Origin: Nocardioides sp. Kera G14
GTDB taxonomy: Bacteria; Actinomycetota; Actinomycetes; Propionibacteriales; Nocardioidaceae
Assembly (NCBI RefSeq): GCF_020715565.1
Contig: NZ_CP085839.1
Coordinates: 310,001 to 374,000 of the forward strand
Direction of reading: 5' to 3'
DNA: 64,000 bases
The translations under genes and the position numbers were made by a program. Below, one piece after another: positions 24,829-33,734 of the stretch (position 1 is the first letter of the stretch; every line of letters begins with the position of its first letter). Below the pieces are notes generated by a model. That model saw only the letters and a program-made list of their open reading frames with translations. It had not been told where the DNA came from and made no database searches.

Positions 24829-25649
24829 GCCTCACCGTCACAGTGCTCGCCGCCGCAGCAGCTGTCATCGGGGTGATGGCCGTGGCGGCGGTGACGGCCC
24901 GGCGCCTGGGCCGGGTCGCGGTGGTCGACGCGGCGTGGGGGTGTTCCTTCGTCGCCCTCGCGCTCGCGTCGGCCACCGTCGCAGGGCTGCCGTGGTTCGG
25001 GCATCACGGGGGGATGCCCGGGCTGCGGTGGCTCGTCGTCGCGATGGTCGCGGTCTGGGGGCTGCGACTCGCCATCCACCTGGGCCGCCGTATCGCGGCC
25101 GAGACGCACGACGACCCCCGCTATGAGGAGATGCTCGGCGGCACGCTCGTGGAGGTCCCGTTCCGCGCCGTCGTGCTCAAGGTCTTCGTGCTCCAGGGCG
25201 TGGTCGTGCTCGTGGTGGCGCTGCCGGTCCTCGTCGCAGTCCGGGCCGGAACCGCCGCCGGAGGGACCTGGTGGTGCGTCGCTGTCGGCGTTCTTGTCTG
25301 GGCGATCGGGCTCGGCTGCGAGGCAGTCGCCGACCGGCAGCTGGCGGCCTTCAAGCGCAGGTCGGACCGCCCACCGCTCCTCACCACCGGCATCTGGTCA
25401 TGGTCGCGGCACCCGAACTACTTCGGCGATGCCGCCGTGTGGTGGGGGATCTGGCTGGCCGGCGCTGCGAGCACCGGAGGGCCGGGAGCGGTCATCGGCC
25501 TGGTCGGGCCGCTCGTGATGACGTGGTTCCTCACCGCCGTCTCCGGTGTGCGCCTGGCCGAGCGCCGGATGCGTGGGCGTCCCGGCTGGGAGGCGTACGC
25601 CGCCCGCACCTCGATCTTCGTGCCACTGCCCCCACGTCCGACTCACTGA
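24825..25649 (+). CDS. DUF1295 membrane protein
   Basis: This protein of about 274 residues has six to seven membrane segments and the DUF1295 signature GIWSWSRHPNYFGDAAVWWGIWLA near residue 195. That is the steroid-reductase/ICMT-like fold, whose members reduce or methylate lipids. A GTG at 24825 overlaps the previous stop by four bases (GTGA); another GTG four codons earlier is possible. The same gene type (Rv0446c) sits beside sigK and ufaA1 in mycobacteria. It is likely the last step of the lipid-modification operon, probably a reductase. Confidence 0.88.
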   Translation: MSLTVTVLAAAAAVIGVMAVAAVTARRLGRVAVVDAAWGCSFVALALASATVAGLPWFGHHGGMPGLRWLVVAMVAVWGLRLAIHLGRRIAAETHDDPRYEEMLGGTLVEVPFRAVVLKVFVLQGVVVLVVALPVLVAVRAGTAAGGTWWCVAVGVLVWAIGLGCEAVADRQLAAFKRRSDRPPLLTTGIWSWSRHPNYFGDAAVWWGIWLAGAASTGGPGAVIGLVGPLVMTWFLTAVSGVRLAERRMRGRPGWEAYAARTSIFVPLPPRPTH

Positions 25650-25667
25650 CCGGTCGGAAGGCGGCGC

Positions 25668-26036
25668 TCAGGCGAGGGAGCCGAGCCACCAGCCGAGGCA
25701 GACTGCGCCGAAGCCGGCGACGAGCGACAGGACGACGTTGAGGACGGCGGTGCGTGCGCGACCGTCCTCGATGAGGCGGAGCGTCTCGAAGGAGAACGTC
25801 GAGAAGGTCGTCAGCGCGCCGCAGAAGCCGGTGCCGAGCAGGGCCTGGGCCCACGTTCCCCCGTGTCCACCGGCGACCAGTGCGGCGACCACGCCGAGCA
25901 CGAACGAGCCCACCACGTTGACCGTGAAGGTTCCCCACGGCACCTTCGAGTCGTGCCGGGACTGGACGAGCAGGTCGGTGACGTATCGGGCCGGTGCACC
26001 GACGACGGCGCCGGCCACGACGAGCAGCGCGGTCAT
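25668..26036 (-). CDS. crcB: Fluoride channel subunit FluC (CrcB), second of a pair
   Basis: This 122-residue protein has four membrane segments and the usual FluC/CrcB motifs: GAVVGAPARYV, TFTVNVVGSFVLG with the conserved Asn, and GALTTFSTFSFET. Members form a fluoride exit channel. In actinobacteria FluC often comes as two linked genes, suggesting a heterodimer. The ATG at 26036 overlaps the other subunit gene by four bases. Confidence 0.93.
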   Translation of the reverse strand: MTALLVVAGAVVGAPARYVTDLLVQSRHDSKVPWGTFTVNVVGSFVLGVVAALVAGGHGGTWAQALLGTGFCGALTTFSTFSFETLRLIEDGRARTAVLNVVLSLVAGFGAVCLGWWLGSLA

Positions 26037-26491
26037 CGTGGCGCCGCCAGGCGACGCCCGAGGGCCAGCCCCGCGGTCACGGCCACGAGGCCGCAGAGGA
26101 GGGTGGCGACGACGTACGACAGGGCGATGAGGGGACGGGAGACGAGCTCCGCACGCGTGTCGAGCATCCAGGTGGAGAACGTCGTGAAGCCGCCGAGGAC
26201 GCCGACGCCCAGGAAGGGGCGGGTGTAGCGGTGGTGGGACCAGCGCTCCAGCACGAAGGCCATGAGCAGTCCGAGAAGGAAGGCACCGGCGATGTTGGCC
26301 AGCCACGTGGCCCACGCGAAGTCCTCGGGATCATGCGGCAGCGCCTCCGCGAGGCCCCAACGACCCAAGGAGCCGAGCGCGCCGCCGAGCGCGATGACGG
26401 GCAGCAGATCGGCGTTCGCCCGGATCAGGCTCCACGGGTGGGGGTACGGCCTCGGGGTGACACTGACGTCGGGATCGAGCGGCAGACTCAT
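26033..26491 (-). CDS. crcB: Fluoride channel subunit FluC (CrcB), first of a pair
   Basis: This 152-residue subunit has GGALGSLGRWGLAEAL, TWLANIAGAFLLG and GGFTTFSTWMLD, as its partner has. It carries about 30 extra residues at the N-terminus rich in Pro and Asp before the first membrane helix. Its ATG lies directly next to the stop of the ATP-binding protein upstream, so no room is left for a fluoride riboswitch between these genes. Confidence 0.92.
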   Translation of the reverse strand: MSLPLDPDVSVTPRPYPHPWSLIRANADLLPVIALGGALGSLGRWGLAEALPHDPEDFAWATWLANIAGAFLLGLLMAFVLERWSHHRYTRPFLGVGVLGGFTTFSTWMLDTRAELVSRPLIALSYVVATLLCGLVAVTAGLALGRRLAAPR

Positions 26492-26935
26492 TCAGTCTGC
26501 CGACTTCCGCAGGTCCGCGAGCTCCGCCTCCGCCCCCTCACCTTCGGTGAGGTCGGGTGCGGGCTCGAACCAGACGAGCTTGCCCTCGTCGTCCAGCGTC
26601 ACGCCCCAGGCCAGCGAGGCGCGGGCGACCAGGGCCAGCCCTCGGCCGCCGACCGAGAGGTGGTCGATCATGAAGGGTCGCGGGAGCTCAGGCACCGCGG
26701 TCGAGCCGTCGTGGACCTCGATCCGCGGCCGGCTGGCGTCGCCCCGCATCGAGATGGTGATGGGGTCCGACCCGTGCAGGAAGGCGTTGCCGACCAGTTC
26801 GGAGATCGCCAGTTCGGCCGACTCGACGAGGTCCTCACGCCCGACCTCCTTGAGCGCGGCGACGACCCAGTGCCGTGCGTCCGGGGCCGCATGGGCGCCC
26901 GGACCCACCGTCAGGGCAGGTCGCATGAACGGCAT
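26492..26935 (-). CDS. ATP-binding anti-sigma/RsbW-like protein
   Basis: This 147-residue protein has an HATPase_c_2 fold: the N-box region AELAISELVGNAFLHG and the G-box region GGRGLALVARASLAWGV. There is no histidine phosphoacceptor domain. Proteins of this type are serine kinases that hold sigma factors or anti-anti-sigma proteins, and many in actinobacteria are orphans. No sigma partner lies nearby. It is adjacent to the two FluC genes and is probably cotranscribed; I see no known reason for that pairing. Confidence 0.8.
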   Translation of the reverse strand: MPFMRPALTVGPGAHAAPDARHWVVAALKEVGREDLVESAELAISELVGNAFLHGSDPITISMRGDASRPRIEVHDGSTAVPELPRPFMIDHLSVGGRGLALVARASLAWGVTLDDEGKLVWFEPAPDLTEGEGAEAELADLRKSAD

Positions 26936-27148
26936 ACGAGCCTCCTTACGGCAGGTGTCCGAGGGTTTGTCTCACTCACTGCAGGGGACGTTGCCCACTG
27001 AGGGGCGTCCCATCCCCTCAGCCAACGTGATGAGTGAATGTGACCATACAGACGGGGGGCCGGGTAGTCACCGTGCCGTTCCGGCAATAAGAATGGGGCG
27101 TGGATCGTTCTAATGAATGAATTCACAAGCTTTCGAAAGGTGAGTCAG

Positions 27149-28576
27149 ATGGCAGAGCGTCACAAGGTCGTGGTGGTCGGGTCCGGGTTCGGCGGTCTCT
27201 TCGCAGCGAAGGGACTCAAGCGGGCGGACGTCGACGTGACCGTGATCGGCAAGACGACCCATCACCTCTTCCAGCCGCTGCTCTACCAGGTGGCGACGGG
27301 CATCCTGTCGCAGGGCGAGATCGCTCCGCCCACGCGCGAGATCCTGCACCGGCAGAAGAACGCCAGTGTGCTGCTCGGCGAGGTGACCGACATCGACCTG
27401 ACGAACCGCACCGTCACCTCCGAGCTGCTCAACAGCACGACGACGGTGCCCTACGACTCGCTGATCGTCGCCGCGGGCGCCGGTCAGTCCTACTTCGGCA
27501 ACGACCACTTCGCCGAGTTCGCGCCGGGCATGAAGTCGATCGACGACGCCCTCGAGCTGCGCGGCCGGATCTTCGGTGCCTTCGAGCTCGCCGAGCTCGC
27601 CGCCTCCCGCGGTGAGCCCTTCGACTCGCTGCTGACCTTCGTGGTCGTCGGTGCCGGGCCGACGGGTGTCGAGCTGGCCGGTCAGTTGGCCGAGCTCGCC
27701 CGACGTACGCTCAAGCGCGACTTCTCACACATCGCGACCGAGCACGCCCGGGTCATCCTCGTCGACGGCGCCGACCAGGTGCTGCCGCCCTTCGGCCCCA
27801 AGCTCGGCGCCAAGACGAAGACGGCGCTCGAGAAGCTCGGCGTCGAGGTCGTGCTCGGCGCGCTCGTCACCAACGTCGACGAGTTCGGCCTCGAGATGAA
27901 GTTCAAGGACGGCTCCACGCAGCGGGTCGACACGATCACCAAGATCTGGGCCGCCGGCGTCCAGGCCTCCGAGCTCGGCAAGACGCTCTCGGCCCAGACC
28001 GGCGCCGAGCTCGACCGCGCCGGCCGGATCGCGGTCAACCCCGACCTCACGCTCCCGGGCCACCCGGAGGTCTTCGTGGTCGGCGACATGATCAATCTCA
28101 ACCACCTGCCCGGTGTCGCGCAGGTCGCGATGCAGGGCGGCAAGTACGCAGCGAAGACGATCAAGCACCGCCTCACCAGCAAGCCCGCACTGAAGCCGTT
28201 CCACTACTTCGACAAGGGCTCGATGGCGACGATCAGCCGCTTCCGCGCGGTCGCGCTCATCGGCAAGGTCCAGCTCACCGGCTTCATCGCGTGGCTGATG
28301 TGGCTGGCTGTGCACATCATCTACATCACCGGCTTCAAGAACCGCCTCACCACGGCGTTCCGCTGGGTCATCTCGTTCCTCGGCCGCGACCGCTCGGAGC
28401 GTACGACGACCCTGCAGCAGGTCTTTGCGCGCACCGCTCTCCAGCGACTCGAGGGCGGACACCGCGCGCTCGTCTCGGACCAGCCGATCCCGTTGGGCGG
28501 CAGTGTCGAGAAGGGTGCAGCCGTCGAGGTCCAGCTCGAGACGCAGTCGGCGGCGTCGCGGCGCTCGAACGACTGA
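27149..28576 (+). CDS. ndh: Type II NADH dehydrogenase
   Basis: This 475-residue flavoprotein has two Rossmann motifs, VVVVGSGFGGLFAAKGL for FAD and FVVVGAGPTGVELAGQLAEL for NADH, and a C-terminal amphipathic part with TGFIAWLMWLAVHIIY for membrane attachment. It passes electrons from NADH to quinone without pumping protons. GAAAGGTGAG before the ATG at 27149 favours that start over the ATG twelve codons earlier. It is alone in its transcription unit, with about 200 bases upstream and 28 bases to the next, converging gene. Confidence 0.92.
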   Translation: MAERHKVVVVGSGFGGLFAAKGLKRADVDVTVIGKTTHHLFQPLLYQVATGILSQGEIAPPTREILHRQKNASVLLGEVTDIDLTNRTVTSELLNSTTTVPYDSLIVAAGAGQSYFGNDHFAEFAPGMKSIDDALELRGRIFGAFELAELAASRGEPFDSLLTFVVVGAGPTGVELAGQLAELARRTLKRDFSHIATEHARVILVDGADQVLPPFGPKLGAKTKTALEKLGVEVVLGALVTNVDEFGLEMKFKDGSTQRVDTITKIWAAGVQASELGKTLSAQTGAELDRAGRIAVNPDLTLPGHPEVFVVGDMINLNHLPGVAQVAMQGGKYAAKTIKHRLTSKPALKPFHYFDKGSMATISRFRAVALIGKVQLTGFIAWLMWLAVHIIYITGFKNRLTTAFRWVISFLGRDRSERTTTLQQVFARTALQRLEGGHRALVSDQPIPLGGSVEKGAAVEVQLETQSAASRRSND

Positions 28577-28604
28577 GTGGCGGCGCCGCCCGTCGGTGCC
28601 GCGA

Positions 28605-30950
28605 CTAGGTGCCGGGGCGGTGCTGGCGGAGCACGCGCATGAACTCCGCCGGGTCGACGTCCGAGCCGTCGATCACGACCGCTGACATCCCGCGCCGCGG
28701 GAAGGTGACCTGCCAGTCGGCGTCCTCCGGCGTGCCGTGGACGGTCACCGCGGTGTGGGTGTCGGCGAGGTCGAACTGCGTGCGGGTGCCGGCGCGCTCG
28801 ATCGTGAGGCGGCTGCCCGTCATCATGAGTCTGGCGGTGGAGTCGCCCACGCGGGCGGCCCACACGATGGCGGTTCCGACACCGACGACGGCCGCGATAC
28901 CGATCGCGATGAGGCTGCGGCTGGAGAAGGCCCACCAGCAGCAGGCGATCGTGACGAGCAGCCCGATCGCGAGCCCGAGGGCGAGGATGCCGTTGGCCTT
29001 GCGACGCTGCTCGAACGTGAACTCGTAGGGCGTGTCCGGCGTCGCCGCGTCGGGGACAGGTCGCAGCGCCGGGCGCTCGGCGGCCGGATCCGGTAGGGCG
29101 CCCAGCGAGCTGGCGATCTCGGCGGGGGAGCGGCGGTCGTGGTACGCCGGCGCGCTGGCCTGGATGAGGGTCTTGGCGCGCTCGCTGAGGTCGAGCGGAG
29201 CCCGCTCGGGCTCGTCGGCCTCCTCAGGTTCGGCGGTCTCCTCCTCGGCGGCGACGGCAATCTGCGCGGGCTCCTCGGGTTGCTCCGGCTCCTCGAGTTG
29301 CTCCGGCTCCTCGAGTTGCTCCGGCCCTTCGGGTCCGACGTCGGTCGGCACGTCGGGCTGCTCGGGGTCGGTGGGCGGTGCCGGCGGGACGGCGGGCTCC
29401 TCTTCCAGGGCCACGGGCTGGAGCTCCGGTTGGGGCTCGGGTGCGATCGCGGTGTCCTCGGCGGTCGTCGAGTCAGCGGCCGGCGGGGGCTCCGACTCGG
29501 CCGCGTGGCGGCCCCAGAAGCGCCGTTTCTTCTTGTGGGCGGCCGGGGCCGCGAGGACCGCGTCGCCGGTCTCCTCGACGTGTGGCTTCTCGGGCGCCGG
29601 CTCGGCGTCCACCTCCTCCGACACCTCGGGCTCGTCGGCCCCGCCGGGGACGGTGTCGGCCATGTCGCCTTCGGGCGCTTCGTCGAGCTCGTCCGCGGTC
29701 TCGGGTGCCACGGCCGCCTCGACCTCGGCAGGAGCCAGGAGCGGGTCCTCGGCGTGCTCCTCGAGCGCGTCCGCAACCTGCTCGTCGTCGGGAAGGGCCG
29801 GGGGGACCGGCGACAGCTCGGACTGCTGGAAAGCTGGGGATGCCGCAGGCGCTGGCGGCGTCGGCGTCGGCGTCGGCGCCGTGAGTGAGGCGAGCAGCGC
29901 AGCGGTCGAGTCCGAGAGGCCGGGCACGTTGAGCGAGGCGAGGATCTCCTCGACCGACATCTCCGTCGGGGCGGCGGGCGCCTCGACCTGGGGCTGCACC
30001 GGTTCGGGCTGAGAGTCCGGCTCCGGCTGGGGCTCGGGTTCGGTCGAGGGCAGCGGCTCAGGAGCAGGCTCCGCCGCGGGCTCCGGGGTGGAGTTCGGTG
30101 CGGGGTCGGGCTCAGTCGCCGGGAGCGGCTCGGGCTCCGGCTGGACGTCCGGCTCGGGGACGGGCTTGCTCTCCGGCTCAGGCGCGGGCTCGACGACGGG
30201 CTCCGGTGCCGGCTCGACGACGGGCTCGGGAGCGGCCGGGGTGGCCGGGGTCGGTTCGGGCTCCACCACCGGCTCAGGTGTCGGCTCGACGGCCGGCTCC
30301 GTCTCCGGCTCCACTGCGGGCTCGATCGTCGCGACGGGCTCATCGACCTCGCCCGACGGGACGGTGAGGTCGTGCGCGCTGAGCTCGGTGTCGGCGTACT
30401 CCTCGGCGGGGAGGGCGTCGGTGCCGGCCGTCTCGCTGGTCGGGAGAGCAGGCTCCTCGACCTCGCCCGCTTCGCCCGATTCGGTCGGCTCCGGCTCCGG
30501 CTGCGGGTCGGGTTCTGCCGGCGGGTTGTCCAGGGCGGCGAAGGCGGCCATGACCGCAGCTGTGGTGTCGTAGCTGGGCCGGGGCGCGTCTGTCTCGGTG
30601 GGGTCGAAGAGTGTGGAGTCGGCCACCGACCAGGCGGGTCCGTCGGATTCCGCCGCACCCGCGGGCGCCGGGGTGCCCTCGCCCGCGAGGCGGGAGAGCT
30701 CGTCGGTGATCCCGGCGAAGGTGCCGAACGGATCGGCCGGCACCTCGGGCTCGGCAGGCTGCTCAGGGGCCGGCTCGTCGGCGGGCTCAGGCACGGAGAC
30801 GGACACGGGCTCGGGAGCGGCGTCGTCGGCGGGCTCAGGCGCGTCGTCGGTCACGTCAGAAAGCGCGTCAGGCGACTCAGCAGCGTCCGACGCGGGGGTG
30901 CCGCGACGGTTCAGCCACTGGTCGAGAAGCCCATCGGCTGATTCAGTCAT
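28605..30950 (-). CDS. Pro/Glu-repeat protein with C-terminal membrane domain
   Basis: This 781-residue protein starts with MTESADGLLDQWLNRRG. The next 550 residues are low-complexity, with many imperfect PEPEP, EPVVEPAPE and similar units, strongly acidic. Near residue 640 comes a short conserved-looking region (AKTLIQASAPAYHDRRSPAEIASSLG), two membrane helices around 660-705, and a small basic domain at the end. I do not recognise the family. The repeats may be cell-wall spacers or a flexible cytosolic arm. The two helices are close together, so the repeats and the tail lie on the same side of the membrane. Confidence 0.75.
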   Translation of the reverse strand: MTESADGLLDQWLNRRGTPASDAAESPDALSDVTDDAPEPADDAAPEPVSVSVPEPADEPAPEQPAEPEVPADPFGTFAGITDELSRLAGEGTPAPAGAAESDGPAWSVADSTLFDPTETDAPRPSYDTTAAVMAAFAALDNPPAEPDPQPEPEPTESGEAGEVEEPALPTSETAGTDALPAEEYADTELSAHDLTVPSGEVDEPVATIEPAVEPETEPAVEPTPEPVVEPEPTPATPAAPEPVVEPAPEPVVEPAPEPESKPVPEPDVQPEPEPLPATEPDPAPNSTPEPAAEPAPEPLPSTEPEPQPEPDSQPEPVQPQVEAPAAPTEMSVEEILASLNVPGLSDSTAALLASLTAPTPTPTPPAPAASPAFQQSELSPVPPALPDDEQVADALEEHAEDPLLAPAEVEAAVAPETADELDEAPEGDMADTVPGGADEPEVSEEVDAEPAPEKPHVEETGDAVLAAPAAHKKKRRFWGRHAAESEPPPAADSTTAEDTAIAPEPQPELQPVALEEEPAVPPAPPTDPEQPDVPTDVGPEGPEQLEEPEQLEEPEQPEEPAQIAVAAEEETAEPEEADEPERAPLDLSERAKTLIQASAPAYHDRRSPAEIASSLGALPDPAAERPALRPVPDAATPDTPYEFTFEQRRKANGILALGLAIGLLVTIACCWWAFSSRSLIAIGIAAVVGVGTAIVWAARVGDSTARLMMTGSRLTIERAGTRTQFDLADTHTAVTVHGTPEDADWQVTFPRRGMSAVVIDGSDVDPAEFMRVLRQHRPGT

Positions 30951-31026
30951 GACGTCCTTCCGAAAACTTCCGTGATCAGCGACTCAACGACCCGGTGGGG
31001 GACGGGTTACAGCAACAGCCACCGTA

Positions 31027-31182
31027 GTGCCGGAAATGCCGCTCAGGGCGCTGATCGCTCATATCGACGGCGGCGGAGCCGATCTTCGGGCGTCAGTCTG
31101 GACGGAGATCATGGAGGATCCAGTCGATGCCCTCCCAGGCACCAAGGCATCTCAGGTCGTGCTGAGCCTCCTGCAGCAGTAA
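31027..31182 (+). CDS. Possible small protein of 51 residues
   Basis: In the gap between the repeat protein and the aminotransferase a short plus-strand frame starts at GTG (31027) or ATG (31036) and ends in TAA. Its translation looks protein-like (PLRALIAHIDGGGADLRASV), with two amphipathic stretches. No ribosome binding site is clear, so it may be a decayed or chance frame. Confidence 0.3.
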   Translation: MPEMPLRALIAHIDGGGADLRASVWTEIMEDPVDALPGTKASQVVLSLLQQ

Positions 31183-31359
31183 CCGGCTCGGGGCTCACGG
31201 GCTTGAAACCGCTCGGGGTGTGAGCTTCTGGTTACGCCTCGGTTGCGTGCCTTCCGGGACGCTGACGCGTCGCCGTACGGTCAACGGCGTAACGATTCGG
31301 CACCTTGCCACGCCGTCCCACGCCGGTCTCCGCCAGCCCCATGCCAGGAGCGCATCCCT

Positions 31360-32721
31360 ATGACGTCCGTGATCGAACCCCTCAGCGACACCGCCAAGCT
31401 CCGTGAGGCCTCCGCGGCCCACAACTGGCGGCACTTCGGCGACATGACGGACGGGGCGGCCGAGCAGCTGCGGGTCATCGTGCGCGGCGAGGGGTGTCAC
31501 CTCTACGACAGCGACGGCAACCGCTTCCTCGACGCGCTGTCGAACCTCTTCTGCGTCAACGTCGGCTACTCCTACGGCGACGAGTTCGCCGAGGTGGCGG
31601 CCGAGCAGCTGCGCACGCTGGGCTATCACGCCAACTGGGCCTCGACCCATCCGCGGGCGATCGAGCTCTCGGCGCGAGTTGCGGAGCTCGCCGGTGACCT
31701 CGACCTGCCGCACGTGATGTTCACGCCCTCGGGCGGCGAGGGTGTGGAGACCTGCTGGAAGATCGCGCGGCAGTACTTCAAGCTCAAGGGCGAGAACCGC
31801 TGGAAGGCGATCGCGCGGGAGACGGCGTACCACGGTGTGTCCCTCGGCGCGATCAGCCTCAACGGCATCGCCGCCTATCGCGAACCGTTCGAGCCGCTCG
31901 TGCCCGGCGCGCTGCACGTGCGCAACACCAAGGCCTACGGGCGTCCTGAGGGCGAGACCGAGGCCGAGCACGCCGCCTTCCTGCTCGAGGACATGGAGGC
32001 GCGGATCCTGCAGGAGGGCCCGAGCACCGTCGCGATGATCATCGTCGAGCCGGTGCAGAACGCCGGCGGCATGTTGACGCCGCCGGCGGGCTACGCCGAG
32101 GGGCTGCGCGCGCTCGCGGACAAGTACGGCATCCTGCTGGTCGCCGATGAGACCATCACCGGCTACGGCCGGCTCGGCACCTGGTTCGGCTCCCAGCGCA
32201 TCGGCCTGCGACCGGACATCCTCACCTCCGCCAAGGCGCTCTCGTCGGCGCACGCGGTGATCGGCGCCGTGCTGGTGAGCGACCGCGTCTATGAACCGTT
32301 CACCGAGGCACCGTCGCTCTTCAAGCACGGCAACACCTTCGGTGCCCACCCGGTGATGAGCGCGATCGCGCTGAAGAACCTCGAGATCATGGAGCGGCTC
32401 CGGCTCAACGAGCACGTGCTGGCGAAGGAGCCGGAGCTGCGCGCGGCGCTGGAGTCGTTGTACGACCTCGACTGCGTCGGCGACGTACGCGGCATGGGCT
32501 TCTTCTACGCGATCGAGCTCAAGCCCGGCACGGTGTCCGACGGAGCCCTGCTCGCGAAGGAGATCGAGAACGGCCTCTCCGACGCCGGCATCATGCTCCG
32601 CGTCACCCCGACGCCCACCGGCGCGATCCTCGGCATCTGTCCGCCGCTCGTCGCCGACACCGCGGAGTTCGACGAGTTGGTCGGCGGGATCCGGACGGTG
32701 CTGTCGGCCGTCTGCGGCTGA
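31360..32721 (+). CDS. Class III aminotransferase
   Basis: This 453-residue PLP enzyme has the class III pattern: HTPSGGEG-like start of the cofactor region (FTPSGGEGVETCWK), IIVEPVQNAGGMLTPP, LLVADETITGYGRLGTWF with the Asp for the pyridine ring, and SAKALSSAHAVIGAV with the Schiff-base Lys. Typical substrates are omega-amino acids or polyamines; the exact one cannot be read. CAGGAG lies about ten bases before the ATG at 31360. No catabolic neighbour is present to suggest a pathway. Confidence 0.88.
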   Translation: MTSVIEPLSDTAKLREASAAHNWRHFGDMTDGAAEQLRVIVRGEGCHLYDSDGNRFLDALSNLFCVNVGYSYGDEFAEVAAEQLRTLGYHANWASTHPRAIELSARVAELAGDLDLPHVMFTPSGGEGVETCWKIARQYFKLKGENRWKAIARETAYHGVSLGAISLNGIAAYREPFEPLVPGALHVRNTKAYGRPEGETEAEHAAFLLEDMEARILQEGPSTVAMIIVEPVQNAGGMLTPPAGYAEGLRALADKYGILLVADETITGYGRLGTWFGSQRIGLRPDILTSAKALSSAHAVIGAVLVSDRVYEPFTEAPSLFKHGNTFGAHPVMSAIALKNLEIMERLRLNEHVLAKEPELRAALESLYDLDCVGDVRGMGFFYAIELKPGTVSDGALLAKEIENGLSDAGIMLRVTPTPTGAILGICPPLVADTAEFDELVGGIRTVLSAVCG

Positions 32722-32756
32722 GGAGCGGGTTCGTCCGGCTGTGTAGCTTCTTGGGC

Positions 32757-33524
32757 GTGAAAGTTGACAGCGCAGGACGAGACTTGGTGGTCGAGGGTCT
32801 CCAGAACGCGCGCGACCTCGGTGGGCTTCCGTTGGTCGTTGGTGGCCGAACGCCGCACGGCGTCTTCTTCCGATCGGAGAGCCTGCACACCGTCACCCCT
32901 GCCGGTTGGCAACAGCTCCATGCTCTCGGGATCCGTACGGTCGTGGACCTCCGCCAACCCGTCGAGCGTGATGCCCGTCCATATGAATCACCCGAATGGA
33001 TGACCGTGCGGTACGTCGACCACGATGGTCTCGACGACAACCCGTCCTTCTGGGCGGACTACCGGGACAACGGGCTCGTCGGAACAGCGCTCTACTTCCT
33101 CCCTCACCTCGAGCACCTCCCGGAGCGGTCGGCCGCTGCGCTGAGTGCCCTCGCGCAAGCCCCCGAAGGTGGAGTCCTCTTCCACTGCGCCGGTGGACGC
33201 GACCGCACCGGCATCATCGCTCTGCTCCTGCTGGCGATCGTGGGCGCCGAGCGGGACGCCATCATCGAGGACTACATGGAATCCGTTCGCAACGGGGCCG
33301 CGCTTGCCGCCGCCCAAGGTCGACCCGACGCAGAGGCCACGTGCGAGCAGATCTGCCAGCGCCACGGCACCACCACTGAAGGTGCATTCCGTGAGGCGGT
33401 TGCTCAGCTCGACCCGACGCCGGTGCTGTCTTTGCTGACTCACGAGGAGCACGAGGCCATCAGGACGTGGCGAGGCGGGCTGACTGGCGTGGCGCCCGTC
33501 GATCGTCGGAGCCCAGCAATATAA
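32757..33524 (+). CDS. Tyrosine-protein phosphatase, IphP type
   Basis: This 255-residue protein has VEGLQNARDLGGLPL near the start and the catalytic P-loop HCAGGRDRTG near residue 145, with the nucleophilic Cys and the Arg. This is the IphP-like (Y_phosphatase3) family, secreted or cytosolic in other actinobacteria; no signal peptide is seen here. The start is GTG at 32757, with TTG two codons earlier as an option. It follows the aminotransferase by 35 bases and may be cotranscribed. Confidence 0.85.
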   Translation: MKVDSAGRDLVVEGLQNARDLGGLPLVVGGRTPHGVFFRSESLHTVTPAGWQQLHALGIRTVVDLRQPVERDARPYESPEWMTVRYVDHDGLDDNPSFWADYRDNGLVGTALYFLPHLEHLPERSAAALSALAQAPEGGVLFHCAGGRDRTGIIALLLLAIVGAERDAIIEDYMESVRNGAALAAAQGRPDAEATCEQICQRHGTTTEGAFREAVAQLDPTPVLSLLTHEEHEAIRTWRGGLTGVAPVDRRSPAI

Positions 33525-33734
33525 GGCGATTCTCCGCTTTCCTCCTTGGTTTTGTCGGCGCTCGGGAGTAGGATCGGAGTATCCGGTCGTGAAGGAGGCC
33601 CAGTCCACAGGGTCGAAGCGATCGGTCAGCCGAGGAACATCCACCTTCGCTCATTCGAGCCGGCGAACGTTGAGAGACCACCTGCTGTTCGGCAGGGGTC
33701 TGGTCCGTTTGCCGTGTTGCGAAGGAGGTGCCCG

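Noticed and set aside
26936..27148. Possible fluoride riboswitch near the FluC genes
   Set aside because: I could not see the conserved pseudoknot bases by eye in the leader of the ATP-binding gene; a covariance search would be needed.
28605..30950. DNA tandem repeat or CRISPR-like array
   Set aside because: The repetition is at protein level (Pro-Glu units) inside one open frame, with irregular unit lengths and no spacers.
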